The position numbers and the translations under genes are program-made. Below are positions 61,101 to 64,000 of a DNA stretch of 64,000 nt, piece by piece. A model generated the notes under the pieces. It had not been told where the DNA came from. It searched no databases and worked only from the letters and a program-made list of their open reading frames with translations. Positions within the stretch are counted from its first letter, which is position 1. Each line of letters starts with the position of its first letter. This DNA is from Gillisella vitis (GTDB lineage Bacteria; Pseudomonadota; Alphaproteobacteria; Rhizobiales; Rhizobiaceae). The stretch covers positions 124,001-188,000 of the forward strand of contig NZ_JACHLU010000001.1 of the NCBI RefSeq assembly GCF_014204625.1. The letters run 5' to 3'.

Positions 61101-61934
61101 GGGCATCTTGAGGCCGCGTCCGGCATTTCGCAGTTGACCAAGGTGATCTTGCAATTGCAGCACGGCATGTTGGTTCCGACCCTGAATGCCGAGCCGGTCA
61201 ATCCAAATATCGACCTTGAGCAATCGCCCTTCTTCATCCAGAAACAGGCGTCTGAATGGCAAAGGCCAAAGACCGTTGAGGGCAGCAGAGAGGTCGAGCA
61301 TCCGCGCCGTGCGCTGGTCAATTCCTTTGGCCTTGGCGGTGCCAATGTCATCGTGGTGCTGGAGGAATATACCAAGCCTGCGCAGACTGCGCAGCCCGAA
61401 GCTTCCGCCGGTCCACAGCTCTTCGTGCTATCGGCAAAGGATGGCGAGGCCCTGAAGCGCTATGGCGCGTGCTATATCGATTTTCTCAACAGGTCGGATG
61501 ATCTGTCGCTTGCGGATCTTGCCTACACCAGCCAGTTGGGGCGCGACGCCTTTGCATCAAGGCTGGCAATTTTGGCAGCAGACATCAACAGTCTGCGGCG
61601 CTCCTTGCAAGATTGGCTGAACGGCAGGGCCGATAACAGCACATGGCAGGGCGACGTCTTGCGTGCAAACGCGCCATGGCCGGTCGAGCGGATCGGAACC
61701 GATGCCCCAGACTGGCGTGCCGCCGCCAAGGCATGGACAGGCGGGGCGATCATCCGTTGGGCAGAGCTTCATCACGGCGCGGCTCATAAGCGTATCGATC
61801 TACCCACCTATCCGTTTGCGCGTGAGCGCCATTGGTTGACCGATCCGCTGCTGGCTCCGGGTGAGGAGAACATCGCCTCGATCACGCCCGCGGCGGGCAT
61901 CTTGGAAAGTGCTGCTGTAGCGCTTCATGTGTGA
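40140..61934 (+). CDS. trans-AT PKS/NRPS hybrid C: modules 9-14 including a glycine module
   Basis: This hybrid megasynthase of up to 7,264 residues continues the chain. Order: docking helix (YDKRQLLKQLLL), KS9-KR8-cMT3-ACP10, C-A-carrier11, KS10-DH6-KR9-ACP12, KS11-ACP13-ACP14, KS12-DH7-KR10-ACP15, KS13. Carrier serines are 1581, 2675, 4177, 4937, 5046 and 6556. KS9, KS10 and KS12 are intact; KS11 lacks one catalytic His; KS13 lacks both the Cys and that His. The protein stops right after the KS13 linker, with no ACP, TE or other release domain. ATG 40140 overlaps the PKS B stop; I think ATG 40158 (MTEKNNG) is the more likely start because AAAGTGAG precedes it at 40143-40150. Residue numbers here count from 40140. 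The stop is TGA at 61932-61934. Confidence 0.96.
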   Translation: MKVRSAMTEKNNGYDKRQLLKQLLLDGREGPKQQGIAIIGMSGRYPDAETLDQFWDNLTQGRDSVTEVPSERWRWQDHFDPQPHTFGKTYSRWGAFLTDVDKFDPLFFHISPAEAEGMDPQERLFLEASWQVLEDAGYTPARLTRASNRIGVFAGVMYGDYEWLSAQATTLGVETSAHAAYWSIANRVSYVLDLQGPSFAVDSACSSSLTAIHLACESIRRGECEAAIAGGVNLILHPMHYARLSGMLSTDGRCKSFGEGGNGFVAGEGVGAVLLKSLEQAEKDGDRIYAVIRGSAINAGGRTNGYTVPNPKAQGNAIAAALDSAGLSARRLSYIEAHGTGTALGDPIEIAGLASSFARSTQDVQFCAIGSVKSNIGHIESAAGVAGLTKVVLQLRHRELVPSLHSQALNPALELTQTPFRVQRQRQAWPQSPDGQPRLAGVSSFGGGGANAHIIIEEYIGQKVEAQAETGVIVLSARNDAALRRSAQRLADHIQHRMNAGENHDYEGFSLGALAHTLQHGREAMEERLSFIASSLKEVRDRLNDFARTGETRGIHRGSTLKDQSSLAAMFQGDAGDGFRRMLMAEKRLKELAELWAKGLEVDWQALNEGRHFKPISLPTYPFERKRYWISDLPKVAPVVSTQTALVDDPRGDFYYRPIWVPYADMPASEARGRTVVLAPRGSADLARTLARRTGAELLWLQTTNSPDALDLISDAGESVRLEGYSGPLDIYFLGGVQPEGIAPEDTAAISTAQNQGLLSLLRLSRILMRNSQIQPRLKIIANDVHDAFGTPSRNAQAAGLFGFAQVLATEQPAWGIAAFDLSFTEDLTIDTVSAWLLAQPWSLSGGLVLRRQGQSFQRRLEALDLPAVTTSAFRQNGVYLIIGGTGGIGRILTRHLVERYNARVVWVGRRTPDATVQTEMSALCKTSNQVSFIAADAAHHDDLVRVIAQVKALHGALNGVIHSAMDLQSATIAKSDEALFRAAIAVKTDGIAALARATAHEGLDFLALFSSSGAFGNWAGTAGYTAGVSFEDAVGRQLAMLRPYPVKVINWGYWGEVGSGARPGIKTMFDAKGVPAFSAEEGLEAIERILAGPASQVMPILAEAGVLQHMGLDETRKGEARPAAYSPVLHSIVPRLASLTPQSDQVYATWEAFDELEQISRPALLGVFQRMGVFRTPGERHDREALRVQLAIHGKFTRLYDALLGTLAESGYLTLEGAEVCTALDPAALPFVPGPYMEQLTARKEALLQRSPDIEATIQLIWIFLEDYPDILQGKRAATDIMFPGSSMKLVQGFYKGNALTDWYNTLVAHAVQACIEARLPALGAGAKIRIIELGAGTGATTERVLNTIGHLSERIDYTYTDISPAFLELGRSSVGARWNCFTFKVLNLEHSLEKQGFTPGSFDIVLATNVVHATKNLRNTLTSAKRLLKPNGWMVMNELTTVRAIVTIPGGVLDGWWLFEDEALRIPGSPLSKPQIWRGLLSEAGFHRIEAFGGSAVKGKILGQHVFVAESDGILPERMAAKPSAVPIIEQTPVVAEVKQPDVAVEGLIEQDIADAVKTVLRLDELALNRALADYGFDSLTGVKVVSALSELYATELSIDSFFEYPTVRELARHFAAQGIGPEGRAVTPEIAATPSMPATSSHAELRISESFHEVVPQSVRTPVDITQMKDTVAPLSAGQRGLYAFSQLAPQSYAYNLPLAFTVLAGLDVEALRRALQSIWDRHPGLRARFRQINGEVQQVFAAADAVWFERRVLPAGREEEHRTLVRAVMRQPFDLTTGPLMKAVLFEREAAKPILLLNFHHIVFDGMSIQLFLEELQGFYGFETTGKPFQPPLPKRNYADFVAWEQALLESSEGERLRRYWHDRLSGPIAPLELPTDRSHPAQPSFAGESVELELDPTLMRRLRSLASQQGTTMFSVMLAAYNLILNRYSGQTDILVGAPVAVRPDEFGDVLGYCINMAVLRSDLSGDPTFQELVQRLKTTVREAMDHARYPFIRIAEELGQRAGGGGNLLRAVFYFQNWVKAVQNVPLPLELYPGIHQEGEFDLTFEITDESDRCRFLLKYNPDLFDEATIRRMGAHYRHILEQVVDTPECRLSAFDLVTPAEQTVLKSWNATNTAYPEQFCLHELIDRQSLSTPQKCAVRFEGEQLSYGALTQRSNWLASHLQSLGLRPGMRAGIMLSRSLELPVVLLAVLKTGAAYVPLDPTYPVERLAYICGDADLKFIITDASASNVALSDAIVRIDLGSLRQRMTDNVLPMAPLGTSNPTDAAYVIYTSGSTGQPKGVEVGHRAVVNFLTAMQRTLGISALDRLLAVTTISFDIAGLELYLPLFVGGEVEIASSDMARDGRALAARLSSGEISVLQATPATWQMLISAGWRGGSRLKILCGGEALGQDLADRLLERSDDVWNLYGPTETTIWSSAKRLKHGEAVTIGRPIANTEFYVLDAHLKPVPIGMAGELYIGGDGLAHGYLNRPDLTAERFISHPFAQSSTARLYRTGDLAKYRADGEVVYLGRNDQQLKVRGFRVEAGDIEAALRKLDFIEDAVVVVRQERQLVGFATLRPHAALPAYEVWQEALGSLLPAHMIPAQLIAVQAFPQTLNRKIDRKHLAQAPLESLQQAQTTSDTAKVLPVSKDGMAQLTAELLAIVSAIVGLAERDIPLDAPFGQYGMDSVRFTELSVELGRRLNVNVGPNLFYQHASIRRLAAHLLATQTELTARFAQSPAPVLAASPAAVAAVTKPSLARHDDDAIAVVGMAGMFPQCDDLQAFWDALAEGRDLVSEIPADRWNWRDYQADANGKPISRWGGFLSQVDRFDPHVFGISPREAEWMDPQQRLMLEAVWSAVENAGQKPSDFAGSRTGVFVGVTNSDYGNLVNRLGAVEGHTLTGVAHTIIANRISFQFDLKGPSEVIDTACSSSLVAVRRAMEAIRAGHCDQAFAGGVNVILSPEIYVALSKANMLSPDGRCRAFDHRANGYVRGEGVGVVLLKRLGAARADGNPVLAILRGSAENHGGRANSLTAPNPNAQAELIVAAHRDAGFAAASITYREAHGTGTALGDPIEVDGLKAALEDLQPDGIATPCALGSVKTNIGHLEAAAGIAGLIKIILSMQHETIPASLHFERQNPNLDFGRSGLFVAQQKSAWNRQSDGQGGLYPRRAGISSFGFGGTNAHVIVEEAPVEPRPVETHAGPYLVLLSAKRDDRLIAAAERLRAFIDSPSISEADLASIAFTSQVGREAMDVRLALVVDHLGGLTAGLDAFIAGRHDMAAVYHGRVGAGGAGLGMLDGVSDTMAEVMIERRQIDGLARLWVSGVSVDFQKLYSTGQPKRMALPSYPFARQRYWLAEAPVAPGGVSRASGFDGLHPFIDSNCSTLDGVAFVKHVRPDDVVLRDHRIGNAPILPAVVYLEMARAAGEAARPGTRIRTISNLVWLNPVSFLAGETEGRDLIVNLQRKSSGTEYRMTSTVDGKTLTHAQGHLGFEDEAEKLEPLRVDLAAAQARCPDRLEGADCYRRLTERDFHYGPSFQVLRTLYRSANRDEVLAFIELAPTQAAELETVVLHPAVMDAALQTVSGLIGDGDGGLQLPFAAAAVTSFAPLQSHCRVHARTAGEAANATFFDVHITDTTGAVLVKIDRLQLRKIAPDTVRSDMQSVAHPPITIAYDWVASERFSPAAALGTVLVMADNPAVAATLQNSGRTERVVWIKTGAAFEARADGSFTLRTASEEDFSKAFERLQASNVIPEKILIITSPENAEQAVEQSFFRLAALSKALPRTFAGQKFDLLLLHGQDHQAAFGAIGGFAQTLAAENSNLALKCVSLDAMSDIAACITIALEEFSDFGEVGADIRYSHGQRWVKKPVHLDLKPGLAAMDLSGGPVLITGGAGALGLLFARHLLARGASSIALCGTRPLEGARASAIDSLRATGVDIRYYQADVSRPDDVHRLVNEIRNRQGPIIGVIHAAGVLQDGLILRQDRSAMERVLAPKVQGTRLLDAATASDPLRFFVMFSSTAARIGNPGQAAYGYANRFMTRFADQRATMVASGQRQGKSLALDWGLWRDGGMAPPTAALQAMETLFGMVPLEAETGLQAFDHALNSPLSEILISQGDGAKLLNVLTSAPPQPKPSPVPAKTDALVIRETWDMKPLVEEKLRLLFAQETRNEPEFIDLDEALESYGLDSVLVVQLSEALEATFGTLSKTIFYEHRSLRDLAAFLMNEFPTAARAWVGDASMPETVEPPVAVEPPAALVWEPPAALPKAEATAVETSDIAVIGIAGRYPLADDLDAFWRNLLEGRNCITEIPPERWDANEDFDPERGKIGKSYSKWGGFLTDVDKFDAALFQIPDGEADWIDPQERLFLETVWALLEDGGYTPRSLAALQSRNGQGAGVFVGSMYQHYPLVPADPQTGALLAGSSYWSIANRVSYHFNLQGPSLAVDSACSSSMTAIHMACQSLRAGETGIAIAGGVNLSIHRSKYQSLSLKGVIDQQDHSASLGQGSGYTPGEGVGAVLLKRLDDAIRDKDHIYAVIKASGVNHSGRTHGFTVPSPHAQTDLIVRTWKESGIDPRSLSYLEVAANGSNLGDPIEIAALSKAMRQFTDARNAMPIGAVKSNIGHLEAASGISQITKVLLQLKHGKLVPSINATPANPSLKLDDSPFFIQHEAADWMPANIDGKPQPRRAAISSFGAGGANSHLVIEEFVPQARSTADVGRIPQLILLSAMTQDQLTASAARLLAFLETEEAAALADVAYTLQVGRQALPARLALVVQDRDKLIARLTEVCKAGASAAGIGFALISGPRRAGTLTPPTGTLDAAALESLAKAWLEGTDVDWTALDRSADCQRIPLPHYPFLRKRHWVSEQANTVQPSEIKPQSAASLRVTTSANKVTSTDTIKRDETIMEDDKSLIANVRQHLLTMIADVLSVSATDLDPEDKFGDFGMDSLGFITFATRLNETYALDAHPTLLFTYPTVAELADHLISVRRDRFVVQRETQAPVLAEAVAESEAPAVVDDKSLIANARHQVMALIADVLSVAVDDLNPEDKFGDFGMDSLGFITFATRLNETYALDAHPTLLFTYPTVAELAEHLLSVRRDHFIGADHAQRQAPIELEPSPALVAPTIQKQPAPVSDMTGLEPVAIIGISGMFPQSPDLERFWQNLDAGRDLITEVPQERWDWRAFTEKSLQGKQAGRWGGFVADVDRFDADFFNLSPREAMVMDPQQRLFAETVWKSIEDAGYSPASLAGSRTGLFAGVSNFDYIEVLQEAGIALDGFAMLGNSHSILANRISYMLDLQGPSVVVDTACSSALIAIIKAVRSLQTSDCDLAIAGGVNLILNPNVYIAMVNSGMLSEDGRCKTFDRAANGYVRGEGVGAVVLKRLSAAERDGDHIYGVIRGTAHNHGGRTNSLTAPNPKAQADLIKAAWLEAGVSPDTASYIETHGTGTPLGDPIEVNGLKIAFNALYDHWSLPKPERPHCAIGSVKTNIGHLESGSGVAGLLKVILGMRHGVLPASLHCVEQNPYIELENSPFFIANERREWPRLTDADGKPVPRRAGVSSFGFGGANAHVVIEDYQAPAPTREVLHQPLLFVFSAKTQASLQAGLNAILSYLRQPPASQPVPSLSDIAFTLQKGRDAMSERLAIAARTREELVDNLASIVAGDMPEAARRGSLKSKSPSSQLLSLDDEDAALMVSNWIAKGKILRLAELWVNGAAIDWSLMPNQNKGRRVPLPTYVFAGQRHWPQKAAPLPVQQPAVVSPKHPLLGQQTVEGESIRFHRVFRADDVWLRDHVIGGRPLLPAVVMLEMAWAAASHVRQSSPVSIGDIVLLQPFQLTPGGAAGAKLTLTPEGSNYRFRVSMEGEAGNFTLCAEGKVFFTQSSEVSRVPQHIDLETIRQRSAITIDGEACYRGFSAAGYVYGPAFQAVRDIAADADGQVAIARLICPDLPDSTAFALHPSLLDGALQSVAGLVGGHARSDTLDLPFSIGQVHVLGTLPRDCFAHVSQSTQRPEGASKAYDVAITDEKGKVLAFISNYAFRPSRPQSMNSDGELQLFSPRWERKAAATTAPEPEHLLIFANASFADQLMADPARPTSWIVARHGSSFKVDNDTLCTVKADDRDQQSQLLEWLASKGRMPQMVVQVADDDVVAADFFGAVAFAQAEMQGKGGTALPIVHVHDDAAPAASHALSSALGSISQCLHYDMSRVGVKTLSVDFAGLSARTLVEAATKEGRNNGDSQEVRLATGERLVKRNAPLALDKASQKPTFRQGGTYIVTGGLGGLGLIVAEYLARTYGAKLVLCGRSPLSEAKALVLDDLRQKGGSVLYVQADIAVLSDTERLLAEAREQFGALHGILHAAGVLDDGPLARKSMEQMRTVLSPKIDGTFNLDHASRSDRLEVFVTFSSVAAVLGSPGQIDYAYGNAVMDRFATARRQMVEKGERFGRSLSINWPLWAEGGMGMDARAQTIMRQMTGMVPLPTHAGLRAMELALQTDADQIAVAQGDVEKIRSVFMPALPTAPAETLTAETNPDDDAQAGLEAILIGLFAKATGRADDTLDPTESLHIYGVDSIVIVELMPVLEARYSAISKTLFFEFQTIREIATHLLHRHPAQTQNWIDEVSPMSPSDAVRQVAPIAATITAPAILADDASPEVPEDAIAIIGVSGRYPQARDLAVFWDNLQSGRNCITPVPPERWNPADDFDPEKGKFGKSYSMWGGFIDEIACFDASFFNIPKEDARWIDPQERLFMQTAWETLEHAGMTPQRIADLQKSSRRGVGVFVGCMYQHYGRLARDEDINALLSTWSYWSIPNRISQMLNLTGPSLAVDTASSSSMVALHMACESIRRGESVMALAGGVNLSLDPGKYKSLSQRRVIAGTDKSMSLGEGDGYVPGEGVGAVLLRPLADAIRDGDPILAVIRSTAMNHSGRALGFMTPNLQAQADVITRALEQAGVDARTISWVEAAANGSPLGDPIEIGSLGNAFRRFTEDKQFCPIGTVKSNIGHLEAASGISQLTKVILQLQHGMLVPTLNAEPVNPNIDLEQSPFFIQKQASEWQRPKTVEGSREVEHPRRALVNSFGLGGANVIVVLEEYTKPAQTAQPEASAGPQLFVLSAKDGEALKRYGACYIDFLNRSDDLSLADLAYTSQLGRDAFASRLAILAADINSLRRSLQDWLNGRADNSTWQGDVLRANAPWPVERIGTDAPDWRAAAKAWTGGAIIRWAELHHGAAHKRIDLPTYPFARERHWLTDPLLAPGEENIASITPAAGILESAAVALHV
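40240..44995 (+). other. Module 9: KS9-KR8-cMT3-ACP10
   Basis: KS9 is intact (DSACSSSL, Cys205; EAHGTGT; NIGHIESAAG). There is no DH. KR8 has GGTGGIG and Tyr, but the Asn is Val (GYTAGVSF). cMT3 has IELGAGTGATT near residue 1333. ACP10 is YGFDSL (Ser1581). The expected product is an alpha-methyl beta-hydroxy unit, or beta-keto if KR8 is weak; this is the acyl donor for the glycine module. Confidence 0.87.
45150..48290 (+). other. Module 10: NRPS C-A(Gly)-carrier
   Basis: The condensation domain has LSAGQRGLY and the active HHIVFDG (His1804, His1805, Asp1809). The adenylation domain shows YTSGSTGQPKG and LYGPTETTIW. Aligning its pocket by hand to GrsA gives D2323, I2324, L2327, Q2366, L2389, G2391, L2413, I2421 and W2422 plus the invariant Lys, i.e. 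the DILQLGLIWK code known for glycine. The carrier is YGMDSV (Ser2675). The module should add glycine by an amide bond. It has no cyclisation, epimerisation or methylation domain. Confidence 0.88.
48385..52800 (+). other. Module 11: KS10-DH6-KR9-ACP12
   Basis: KS10 is intact (Cys2917) and extends the glycyl chain. DH6 keeps its His and the VMDAALQ Asp; the Gly of HxxxGxxxxP is Asn (DHRIGNAPILP), as in DH1. KR9 has GGAGALG, AAYGYAN and an Asp in VLQDG (B-type). ACP12 is YGLDSV (Ser4177). The likely product is an enoyl or hydroxyl unit, depending on DH6. Confidence 0.85.
52925..55410 (+). other. Module 12: KS11 (KS0)-ACP13-ACP14
   Basis: KS11 keeps DSACSSSM (Cys4437) and NIGHLEAASG, but EAHGTGT reads EVAANGS, placing Ala4571 at the catalytic His. 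It should accept and pass on the chain without extending it. A normal linker and a long polar segment lead to two nearly identical ACPs (GMDSLGF, Ser4937 and Ser5046). No reducing domain is present. Confidence 0.85.
54828..55402 (+). repeat. Recent tandem duplication of an ACP (two copies of 327-bp period)
   Basis: ACP13 (from 54828) and ACP14 (from 55155) repeat with a 327-bp (109-codon) period. Forty-five consecutive residues (encoded at 54915-55049 and 55242-55376) are identical, including the carrier motif and helices II-III, and the DNA differs mainly at silent sites. The helix I parts differ more. This indicates recent duplication or gene conversion. Confidence 0.9.
55525..59940 (+). 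other. Module 13: KS12-DH7-KR10-ACP15
   Basis: KS12 is intact (DTACSSAL, Cys5297; ETHGTGT; NIGHLESGSG). DH7 has DHVIGGRPLLP and LLDGALQ. KR10 has GGLGGLG, DYAYGN and the full VLDDG motif (B-type). ACP15 is YGVDSI (Ser6556). This is the last condensing module in the window and should give an enoyl unit. Confidence 0.87.
60060..61930 (+). other. Module 14: terminal KS13 (Cys to Ser, His to Ala) and linker only
   Basis: KS13 reads DTASSSSM, with Ser6815 in place of the nucleophilic Cys, and EAAANGS, with Ala6949 in place of the first catalytic His; NIGHLEAASG remains. The KS linker is present up to LPTYPFARERHW, then the protein ends about 30 residues later. KS11 shares SSSM, AANGS and HLEAASG, so KS13 is probably its paralogue. 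Either an ACP-bearing partner is encoded downstream or this is a non-catalytic end piece. Confidence 0.85.
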
Positions 61935-61951
61935 CATTGACGGAATTGATC

Positions 61952-62743
61952 ATGAGCTATTTTCAAACTGTGAGAACAACCGACCGACCGTCCAGCGATC
62001 CTGTGGCAAGCCGCTGGTTTGTGGTGCCAAAGCCGGTGGCCAATGCCGATATGCGCTTGATTTGCCTTCCCTATGCCGGTGGGACCGCCACAGCTTTTCA
62101 TGGCTGGTGGCGTTCCTTGCCGGACAATGTTGAGGTGATTTCCGTGCAATTGCCGGGGCGCGGCTCTCGCTTCAAAGAAACACCTTATCGGCGGATGGAC
62201 GCCCTTGTTGCTGATTTGCTGGCGGAGCTTCTGCCGATTCTTGATCGGCCCTATATGATGTTCGGCCACAGCATGGGTGCCGTTGCCGCCTTTGAGCTGC
62301 TGCGGCTGTTGCCCCACCATCTTCAGCCACAGCGCCTGTTTGCTTCCGGGCGTGGAGCGCCGCATCTGCCGCCTGTGCAAAAGGAAATGCATCGGCTGAA
62401 CGACGCCGAGTTCATCGAAGAACTGCGGCTGATGCAAGGCACGCCGGAACAGGTGTTGAACGACACCAGCCTGATGGCCATGGTGCTTCCAGCCCTACGG
62501 GCTGATTTTGAAGCGCTGGAAACATGGCAGTACAGACCCGGCAACCGGCTCACCATTCCCATCACGGCCTTGGGTGGCGACCGTGACATTCTGGTGCCGT
62601 TCGGGCTGTTGAACGCCTGGGGTGAGCAGACTGAAGCCGAGTTTGAGGCAAGAATCATTCCCGGGGGCCATTTTTTCCTGCATTCCGATGCAGAGCGTGT
62701 GCTGGACATCATTGGCAGACGGGTCTCGGACAGCCGCATTTAA
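61952..62743 (+). CDS. Stand-alone type II thioesterase (RifR/GrsT family)
   Basis: This alpha/beta hydrolase of 263 aa matches the discrete thioesterases of PKS/NRPS clusters. It has CLPYAGGTATAF, the nucleophile elbow GHSMG (Ser107) and a likely Asp212 and His240 (GGDRDILVP, GGHFFL), all in the expected order. Such enzymes usually hydrolyse stalled or wrongly primed acyl groups from carrier proteins. Because no TE domain is present on the three synthases here, it might also release the product. I chose ATG 61952; an in-frame GTG at 61931 that overlaps the PKS C stop (GTGA) would add seven residues. Either way it is tightly linked and probably co-translated. The AT-ER gene follows after 40 nt. 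Confidence 0.94.
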   Translation: MSYFQTVRTTDRPSSDPVASRWFVVPKPVANADMRLICLPYAGGTATAFHGWWRSLPDNVEVISVQLPGRGSRFKETPYRRMDALVADLLAELLPILDRPYMMFGHSMGAVAAFELLRLLPHHLQPQRLFASGRGAPHLPPVQKEMHRLNDAEFIEELRLMQGTPEQVLNDTSLMAMVLPALRADFEALETWQYRPGNRLTIPITALGGDRDILVPFGLLNAWGEQTEAEFEARIIPGGHFFLHSDAERVLDIIGRRVSDSRI

Positions 62744-62783
62744 GGCGAAAAACGCCGATCATTTTTTCAGGTAAGGATTTAAG

Positions 62784-64000
62784 ATGCTGATCACTATATT
62801 TCCGGGGCAGGGTTCACAACATATCGGCATGGGTAAGGATTTTTTCGACCGTTACCCGCGGGAGGTTCAGCTTGCGGATCGCATTCTGGGCTATAGCGTG
62901 CGCGACCTTTGCCTGAACGATAAAGAGGGCAGGCTCAACCAGACCAATTACACCCAGCCCTTGCTGTTTTTCGTCAATGCCCTGCATGAGCGCGAGACCA
63001 GAGACCGTGGTGATCCTTTGCCATCCATGGTGGCGGGGCATAGTCTGGGAGAATATAACGCGCTGCTCGCTGCCGGGGTGTTTGATCTGGAAACCGGCCT
63101 CCGGCTGGTTGCCAAGCGCGGTGAGCTGATGAGCAAGGCAGAGCCGGGTTCCGGCATGGCCGCCGTGATCGGACTGGACGGTGAGGCGGTGGCAGCCGTG
63201 CTGGCAAAAGCCAATCTCGACCGCCTTGACATTGCCAATATCAATTCGCCTACCCAAGTGGTTATTTCAGGACTTTTAGCGGATATTGCCGCTGCCCAGC
63301 CCGTTTTCGAGGCCGCAGGCGCGCGTTATGTGAAGCTGAATGTCAGTGCGGCGTTTCATTCGCGCTACATGCGCCCGGCTCAAGAAGAGTTTTCCCGCTT
63401 TCTGGCCCAGTTCCAATTTTCCGCGCCACGCTTTCCGGTGATCGCCAATGTGACGGCCCGGCCCTATGCAACAGGTGATATTGCCCATCTGTTGACGCAA
63501 CAGATCACTGGCTCGGTGCGATGGGTTGAAAGCGTGCGCTATCTTCTGGCACAGGGCGAGGTGGAGTTTCAGGAGCTTGGCCCAAAGCGGGTTTTGACCG
63601 ACCTTGTCAAGCAGATCAGGCCACTTGGACCTCTGCCGCAGGCCCCTGTTGAGGTGCCAAAGGCTGTTGAGATCATACACGTCGCCGTCCCGGAGCCGAT
63701 TATTGCACCCGCTGTTGAGGCTCCCGCTCTCAAGATGGCACCTGTCGTTCCGTTTCCGGCACCACGCCCCAGACCGCATCCGGTGAAAAGCCATGCAGAA
63801 CAATTGGGCAGCAATACATTCAAGGCAGATCATGGCGTTCGCCACGCCTATCTGGCCGGAGGGATGCACAAGGGCATTTCCTCGGTGGCGCTGGTTGCGG
63901 CTTTGGCGCGGCGCGGTTTTCTGGCAAGCCTGGGAACACTTGGGCTGTCCGTGGCAGAGGTCGAGGCCCGGCTTATCAAGTTGCGGTCAATGCTTGCACC
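62784..64000 (+). CDS. trans-acting malonyl acyltransferase fused to enoylreductase (partial, runs off window)
   Basis: About 405 codons are visible and the frame is open at the edge. Residues 1-280 form a malonyl-CoA:ACP acyltransferase with FPGQGSQ, the nucleophile AGHSLGE (Ser87) and the AAFHSRYM histidine (His192). A Pro/Ala-rich linker (about 285-335) follows. Then comes the start of a PfaD-like flavin enoylreductase, recognisable from LGSNTFKADHG and YLAGGMHKGISS. This AT-ER layout is typical of trans-AT clusters. The AT should load malonyl onto the ACPs of PKS A-C, none of which has its own AT; the ER would reduce chosen enoyl intermediates in trans. AAGGA at 62772-62776 supports ATG 62784. 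The C-terminal part lies outside the window, so an intact ER is assumed. Confidence 0.94.
   Translation, partial: MLITIFPGQGSQHIGMGKDFFDRYPREVQLADRILGYSVRDLCLNDKEGRLNQTNYTQPLLFFVNALHERETRDRGDPLPSMVAGHSLGEYNALLAAGVFDLETGLRLVAKRGELMSKAEPGSGMAAVIGLDGEAVAAVLAKANLDRLDIANINSPTQVVISGLLADIAAAQPVFEAAGARYVKLNVSAAFHSRYMRPAQEEFSRFLAQFQFSAPRFPVIANVTARPYATGDIAHLLTQQITGSVRWVESVRYLLAQGEVEFQELGPKRVLTDLVKQIRPLGPLPQAPVEVPKAVEIIHVAVPEPIIAPAVEAPALKMAPVVPFPAPRPRPHPVKSHAEQLGSNTFKADHGVRHAYLAGGMHKGISSVALVAALARRGFLASLGTLGLSVAEVEARLIKLRSMLA

Noticed and set aside
1842..61934. CRISPR arrays, insertion sequences, tRNA or rRNA genes
   Set aside because: None seen; repeats in this span are homologous PKS domains and the ACP duplication.
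62744..62767. Terminator between the thioesterase and AT-ER genes
   Set aside because: A GGCG/CGCC stem with an A5 loop is followed 5 nt later by six T residues, but a 4-bp stem is too weak to call, and the two genes are probably co-transcribed.

Overview
The window is dominated by a trans-acyltransferase (trans-AT) polyketide synthase / non-ribosomal peptide synthetase locus, with all genes on the + strand. By eye the coding DNA is about 60% G+C, and the one housekeeping-type gene at the left edge (a glycerate 2-kinase of the TtuD/GckA type) looks like those of Rhizobiales and relatives. I therefore infer an alphaproteobacterial host; nothing here fixes the genus.

Layout. Positions 46-1317: glycerate 2-kinase, probably unrelated to the cluster. 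Positions 1318-1841: an AT-rich gap with a 7-bp inverted repeat next to promoter-like hexamers, a short leader ORF with a good ribosome-binding site and several hairpins; this is the likely control region. Positions 1842-61934: three giant synthase genes (3,969, 8,796 and about 7,258-7,264 aa) separated by 1 nt or overlapping. Then a stand-alone type II thioesterase (61952-62743) and the start of a trans-acting malonyl acyltransferase fused to an enoylreductase (62784 to beyond the window).

Assembly line as read from motifs. PKS A: LnmK-like acyltransferase/decarboxylase-ACP1 | KS1-ACP2 | KS2-hotdog(DH or branching)-ACP3-KR1 | KS3-KR2-ACP4. PKS B: luciferase-like monooxygenase | KS4(KS0)-DH1-KR3-ACP5 | KS5-DH2-KR4-cMT1-ACP6 | KS6-DH3-KR5-ACP7 | KS7-DH4(altered)-KR6-ACP8 | KS8-DH5-KR7-cMT2-ACP9. 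PKS C: KS9-KR8-cMT3-ACP10 | C-A(Gly)-carrier11 | KS10-DH6-KR9-ACP12 | KS11(KS0)-ACP13-ACP14 | KS12-DH7-KR10-ACP15 | KS13 (Cys to Ser and His to Ala), where the protein ends. Ten of 13 KS domains keep the Cys-His-His triad. No KS module has a cis AT or cis ER; the discrete AT-ER protein is expected to charge the carriers and to supply any enoyl reduction.

The predicted product is a polyketide with one glycine, three alpha-C-methyl groups and a decarboxylatively formed short acyl starter, built from about ten malonyl extensions. I do not recognise it as a known compound. The most unusual features are: three carrier-like inserts without the phosphopantetheine serine, buried in KS-linker regions; a terminal, doubly substituted KS with no partner domain; a fused LnmK-like loader; a monooxygenase fused to a His-less KS0; and a recent tandem ACP duplication. 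The locus continues beyond the right edge, so release, regulation and tailoring genes are not all visible.
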